From the NCBI RefSeq assembly GCF_042655305.1, contig NZ_JBHSLR010000006.1: a stretch of 64,000 nucleotides of DNA; one strand, 5' to 3'. The notes below the pieces were generated by a model. It ran no database searches, was not told where the DNA came from, and saw only the letters and a list, made by a program, of their open reading frames with translations. Made by a program: the position numbers and the translations under genes. This DNA is from Arcanobacterium_A bovis (GTDB taxonomy: Bacteria; Actinomycetota; Actinomycetes; Actinomycetales; Actinomycetaceae). Position 1 is the first letter of the stretch; every line of letters begins with the position of its first letter. This document shows positions 60,660-64,000 of this stretch, piece after piece.

Positions 60660-60872
60660 ATGAAGCAGGGAATCCACCCTACATACGAAACCATTCGTGT
60701 TAGCTGCACCTGCGGCAACGAATTCGAAACCCGTTCCACTGTTGACGGCGGGGAGCTGCGCGTAGATGTATGCTCAGCATGCCATCCGTTCTACACCGGT
60801 AAGCAGAAGATTCTGGACACCGGCGGACGTGTTGCACGCTTCGAAGCACGTTTCGGCAAGCGCGCCAAGTAG
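60660..60872 (+). CDS. rpmE: Ribosomal protein bL31
   Basis: 70-residue large-subunit protein. The zinc-binding (C+) form: cysteines at 16 and 18 (SCTCGNEF) and at 37 and 40 (VCSACHPFYTGKQ). AAGGAGAAAAA precedes the ATG. The cysteine-containing form can lose zinc and be replaced by a C- paralogue under zinc limitation in some bacteria; none is visible here. Conserved position between rho and prfA. Confidence 0.97.
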   Translation: MKQGIHPTYETIRVSCTCGNEFETRSTVDGGELRVDVCSACHPFYTGKQKILDTGGRVARFEARFGKRAK

Positions 60873-60881
60873 CTAGTCTTT

Positions 60882-60922
60882 CGAACGCCGGTACTGGATG
60901 GTACCGGCGTTCGCGCTATTTT
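60882..60922 (+). terminator. Intrinsic terminator after rpmE
   Basis: A perfect 13-bp GC-rich stem (60882-60894 with 60901-60913), loop TGGATG, followed by CGCTATTTT. Nine bases after the rpmE stop. Confidence 0.8.
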
Positions 60923-60973
60923 GGAACGGCAAAATCTGGTGTGTGCCCAGTTAAGCACAGTAATGATTGAGGG

Positions 60974-62086
60974 ATGAGAATTATTATGGAGAGATTTCCG
61001 GCAGCAGTTGCAATGGTTGCGGAGCACAAAGACATCGAAGCACAGATGTCCTCACCGGAGGTTTTGGCCAACCCAGATAAACTGCGTTCTCTTGGTCGGC
61101 GCTATGCGGAGCTTGGGCGAGTAGTAACCCGCTTCAATAAATGGGAACAGGCCGAGCAGGACCTGAGCGAGACGCGTGAGATCGTTGAGATGGGCGGCGA
61201 AGATGGTGAATTGTTCGCTGCAGAATTGCCGCGTCTTGAAGAAGCTGCGCAACAAGCAGCCGATGAACTACGTGATGCCCTCATTCCACGCGATCCCGAT
61301 GATCTACGTGATGCAATTTTGGAAGTGAAAGCAGGTGAAGGCGGCGAAGAATCAGCACTATTTGCTGGAGATTTGCTGCGTATGTACCTGCGTTATGCCG
61401 AGTCAAAGGGATGGACTACTCAGATTCTTTCGGCAACAACCACTGATCTCGGTGGTTACAAAGACGTGCAAGTTGCTGTGAAAGCGAAAGTCGTTCCAGA
61501 AGATCCGGCCGACGGCGTATGGTCGCATCTCAAATTTGAAGCCGGTGTTCACCGAGTCCAGCGTGTGCCCGTGACGGAAACTCAAGGGCGTATTCACACC
61601 TCAGCAGCGGGTGTGCTGGTATTCGCCGAAGTAGATGATCCAGGCGAAATTGAAATCAACGATAATGACCTGCGTATCGACGTATTCCGTTCTTCTGGTC
61701 CGGGTGGACAGTCGGTGAATACTACCGATTCGGCAGTGCGCATCACCCACCTTCCCACTGGGATTACTGTTTCGATGCAAGACGAGAAATCGCAGATCAA
61801 GAACCGTGAATCTGCAATGCGTGTGCTGCGTGCACGACTGCGCCAAAAGCAACTCGACGAGCAGGCCGCAGCAGAAGCAGACGCGCGTCGTTCCCAAGTT
61901 CGTACAGTTGACCGTTCAGAACGTGTGCGCACCTATAACTTCCCAGAAAACCGCATATCTGATCACCGCACCGGCTATAAAGCCCATAACTTGGACGCTG
62001 TTCTCAATGGCGATCTCCAAGCAGTGATTAATTCTTTGCGTGATATGGACGAAGCGGACCGTCTTCAAAACGCCACTGAGCAGTGA
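60974..62086 (+). CDS. prfA: Peptide chain release factor 1
   Basis: 370 residues. The codon-recognition motif PxT is present as RVPVTETQGRIHTSA (PVT, about residue 197), which marks RF1 (UAA/UAG) instead of RF2, and the catalytic GGQ is in SSGPGGQSVNTTDSAV (about residue 240). Two starts are close: ATG at 60974 and ATG at 60986. GAGGG directly abuts the first and is 12 bases before the second. An AATGAT element six bases before the first ATG would allow a leaderless start. It is followed by prmC, which methylates the GGQ glutamine. Confidence 0.95.
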   Translation: MRIIMERFPAAVAMVAEHKDIEAQMSSPEVLANPDKLRSLGRRYAELGRVVTRFNKWEQAEQDLSETREIVEMGGEDGELFAAELPRLEEAAQQAADELRDALIPRDPDDLRDAILEVKAGEGGEESALFAGDLLRMYLRYAESKGWTTQILSATTTDLGGYKDVQVAVKAKVVPEDPADGVWSHLKFEAGVHRVQRVPVTETQGRIHTSAAGVLVFAEVDDPGEIEINDNDLRIDVFRSSGPGGQSVNTTDSAVRITHLPTGITVSMQDEKSQIKNRESAMRVLRARLRQKQLDEQAAAEADARRSQVRTVDRSERVRTYNFPENRISDHRTGYKAHNLDAVLNGDLQAVINSLRDMDEADRLQNATEQ

Positions 62087-62090
62087 TTTT

Positions 62091-63020
62091 ATGGTCACAA
62101 CCAGCTGGCAAGTTCCACTTTCGCAAGCGATACAACAGTTGTGTGACGCCGGTGTACCAAGCCCCAAATATGACGCACGATCTCTAGCCGAGCACTGTTT
62201 CGGACGTGTGCCAGTGGCATCGGAACCGATTTCTGCGCAAATGCAGGCTTCGTTCGAAGCTTTGGTCCGACGTCGGGCTGAACGTGAGCCTTTGCAACAC
62301 ATCCTTGGAACTATGTGGTTTCGCTACCTCGAACTCGAATCTCGCCCCGGCGTCTTTATCACTCGCCCCGAAACAGAACTTGTAGCGCAAGCGGCAATAG
62401 ACGAGGCAAATCGGCTGATAAAAGATGGTATTGAGAATCCAAGAATTCTCGATCTATGCACTGGATCGGGCGCGATTGCCATTTCAATTGCCACGGAAGT
62501 TCCGCAGTGCCAGGTCACGGCCGTGGAACTAAGCGAGGTGGCTTTCGAATCTGCGCAGCGCAATAATGCGGCGTATGGCAATAGAGTTGAGCTGGTCCAG
62601 GCAGATGCGCTCCAATTTGGGATTGAAGTGAAGCCAAGTGCAGTAGCAACGGTCGATACTCGCGCAGCGTCGCCGGTGGAAAAGAACACATCCTCGCCTA
62701 GCAGCGAAGAATGTGTCAACGAATATTTTGACGTTGTGGTGTCTAATCCGCCTTACGTGCCGCGTTACCACGATCTTGCACCTGAGGTACTTTCCGATCC
62801 GCACATGGCGCTGTTTGGGGGAGGAGACGATGGCTTGGAGTTTCCCACCGCTTTGATCGCCCACGCAGCGAAAATTCTCAAGCCAGGAGCGCTATTGGTG
62901 ATGGAACATGCAGATGAGCAGGGAAAAGCGTTGAGGGAGACGGCAGGGCAGTATTTTTCGCAGGTGCGCACTGGCACAGATTACTCTGGGGCAGATCGCT
63001 GGCTGTGGGCGCGAAAATGA
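62091..63020 (+). CDS. prmC: Release factor glutamine methyltransferase
   Basis: SAM-dependent enzyme, 309 residues from the ATG at 62091, four bases after prfA, with no clear ribosome-binding site, so translation is probably coupled. The N-terminal helical domain carries LQHILGTMWFRYLEL; the SAM site is ILDLCTGSGAIAIS (about residues 118-131), and VVSNPPYVPR (about residues 214-223) is the Gln-methylation NPPY motif. About 25 hydrophilic residues inserted before NPPY (PSAVATVDTRAASPVEKNTS region) are unusual. It modifies the GGQ of RF1 and RF2. Confidence 0.93.
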   Translation: MVTTSWQVPLSQAIQQLCDAGVPSPKYDARSLAEHCFGRVPVASEPISAQMQASFEALVRRRAEREPLQHILGTMWFRYLELESRPGVFITRPETELVAQAAIDEANRLIKDGIENPRILDLCTGSGAIAISIATEVPQCQVTAVELSEVAFESAQRNNAAYGNRVELVQADALQFGIEVKPSAVATVDTRAASPVEKNTSSPSSEECVNEYFDVVVSNPPYVPRYHDLAPEVLSDPHMALFGGGDDGLEFPTALIAHAAKILKPGALLVMEHADEQGKALRETAGQYFSQVRTGTDYSGADRWLWARK

Positions 63021-63109
63021 GGTATTTTGGCGAAACCGTAGCGCGCGTCGATAACCAGTGCTGATTTCTGGCTAGAATATTGGTGGGAAAACGCGGAGGC
63101 TATAGCGAT

Positions 63110-63760
63110 ATGGAAATCTTTGACTGTACTGGCTTGCAGGCTCGCCACGCGGCCATTGAGGCGGCAGTGAGCGTCGTTCGGGCTGGGCATGTGGTGTGTC
63201 TGCCCACAGATACCGTTTACGGCATCGGCGCTGATCCGTTTAATGACGACGCCGTAACCGAACTTCTCGCCGCAAAATCTCGTACGCGACAGATGCCTCC
63301 GCCCGTCTTAGTACATGACGCCGAGCAAGCGAGCACACTAACGGCTTGGATCAATGATGAAGCCATGGCGCTGATGGAAAACTTGTGGCCTGGAGCTTTA
63401 ACAATTATTTTGCCTGCGCGCGAGAATATCGGTTGGGATCTTGGCGAAACACAGGGCACAGTGGCTTTGCGTATGCCCGATAACTCAATTGCACTTGAGT
63501 TGCTCGAGCACACCGGTCCATTGGCTGTTACCAGCGCAAACAAGACGGGTCGGTCTCCAGCCACTAACATCACACAAGCTTATGAGCAGTTGGGAGACGC
63601 CGTCGGCGTATATCTCGACGGCGGTGAAGCAGGCGGAGGCGTGCCATCAACCATTATTAAGTTCTCGCCTGAGTCTCCACGCAAAGTGCAATTGATTCGA
63701 GCTGGTGCTATCAGTGCCGAGATTATTGAATCTACTGCGAATGTGCAGGTGATTCAGTGA
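63110..63760 (+). CDS. L-threonylcarbamoyladenylate synthase (Sua5/YrdC/TsaC family)
   Basis: 216 residues from the ATG at 63110 with GGAGG ten bases upstream. VCLPTDTVYGIGADPF (about residues 28-43) and the KSRTRQMPPPVLV segment (about residues 57-69) are the ATP and threonine/bicarbonate sites; TSANKTGRSPATNI (about residue 142 onward) is the C-terminal signature. It makes the threonylcarbamoyl adenylate used for t6A modification of ANN-decoding tRNAs. Single-domain TsaC length, without the Sua5 extension. The conserved prmC-tsaC-wecA order matches Rv1300-Rv1301-Rv1302. Confidence 0.92.
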   Translation: MEIFDCTGLQARHAAIEAAVSVVRAGHVVCLPTDTVYGIGADPFNDDAVTELLAAKSRTRQMPPPVLVHDAEQASTLTAWINDEAMALMENLWPGALTIILPARENIGWDLGETQGTVALRMPDNSIALELLEHTGPLAVTSANKTGRSPATNITQAYEQLGDAVGVYLDGGEAGGGVPSTIIKFSPESPRKVQLIRAGAISAEIIESTANVQVIQ

Positions 63761-64000
63761 GAGTTTATCTCCTCATTATGGTGATGGCGGCAGTGGTAAC
63801 CTACCTACTGGTGCCATTGGTGCTGCATACTGCACTTGCTACTGGAGCGATTACGAAGATTCGTGGTCGAGATGTGCACGAAGTGCCTATCGCTCGCCTC
63901 GGCGGTGTGGCGATGTATTTAGGCTTGGTATTTTCTTTTGTACTCGCAGCGCAGATCCCGTATCTGAAGAATGTTTTTAGTGCTAGTTCAGGTGCTTGGG
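63757..64000 (+). CDS. wecA: Undecaprenyl-phosphate GlcNAc-1-phosphate transferase, N-terminal part (WecA/TagO type)
   Basis: The first 81 residues of a polytopic membrane protein, cut by the window end. The GTG at 63757 overlaps the previous stop by four bases (GTGA). A first membrane helix (about residues 4-24) is followed by the cytosolic stretch RGRDVHEVPIARLGGVAMYL, which matches the conserved loop of MraY/WecA prenyl-phosphate sugar transferases, and then a second helix. By synteny with Rv1302 it would add GlcNAc-1-phosphate to decaprenyl or undecaprenyl phosphate for cell-wall linker or teichoic-like polymers. The family is safe; the exact substrate is inferred. Confidence 0.82.
   Translation, partial: MRVYLLIMVMAAVVTYLLVPLVLHTALATGAITKIRGRDVHEVPIARLGGVAMYLGLVFSFVLAAQIPYLKNVFSASSGAW

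Overview
The window is a stretch of actinobacterial chromosome of moderate GC (roughly 53% by eye). Protein content and gene order point to the Actinomycetaceae; an Arcanobacterium-like species is my best guess, but that is inference. Supporting signs are a 14-gene nuo operon, the Mycobacterium-type gene order argS-lysA-hom-thrC-thrB-rho-rpmE-prfA-prmC-tsaC-wecA, a fused 2-oxoglutarate dehydrogenase of the Kgd type, a SigH/RsrA pair, the tiny ribosomal protein bL37, frequent GTG and TTG starts and several apparent leaderless genes.

Layout. 1-17521 (+): the end of a geranylgeranyl-reductase family gene (MenJ-like), then nuoA-nuoN, nearly all overlapping by 1-4 bases, then a long-chain polyprenyl diphosphate synthase translationally coupled to nuoN. 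The genes therefore pair NADH:menaquinone oxidoreductase with enzymes that probably make or modify its quinone's side chain. 17650-20478 (+): secA, whose likely terminators (two perfect hairpins) lie inside the convergent Rv3235-like gene. 21573-22034 (+): a DUF6912-like gene. 22095-30655 (-): a long run DoxX-aroA-rsgA-hisN-gpt-sbcD-sbcC, probably one operon with an extra promoter at sbcD.

30801-41898 is an 11-kb sialic-acid module: a divergent FadR-type GntR regulator (NanR-like), a family-5 solute-binding lipoprotein, a permease, a permease-ATPase fusion, a second ATPase, then nanA, nanK, nanE, nagB and nagA. It encodes uptake of N-acetylneuraminate and its full conversion to fructose-6-phosphate. 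It sits between the aroA/rsgA block and sigH, which lie close together in other actinobacteria, so it looks like an accessory insertion. No sialidase lies in this window.

41919-43028 (+): sigH, rsrA, bL37. 43104-47560 (-): a GDSL-like protein whose nucleophile position is Glu, and kgd. 47930-51054 (+): an M23 peptidase, a glycerophosphodiester phosphodiesterase and a D-2-hydroxyacid dehydrogenase. 51055-51712: an unusual gene-free stretch with three AT-rich hairpins spaced exactly 52 bases apart, a 13-bp inverted repeat, and a tRNA-Arg(CCG) on the minus strand just before argS. 51713-64000 (+): argS and the threonine/lysine genes, rho, rpmE, prfA, prmC, tsaC and the start of wecA.

The least expected observations are the overlapping divergent nanR/transport promoters with a leaderless nanR, a recurrent -10-box-then-ATG architecture (nanR, argS, sbcD, the DUF6912 gene), coding-sequence-embedded secA terminators, the 52-bp hairpin array, and strong intra-operon hairpins in the sialic-acid operon. 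I saw no CRISPR array, insertion sequence, prophage or origin.
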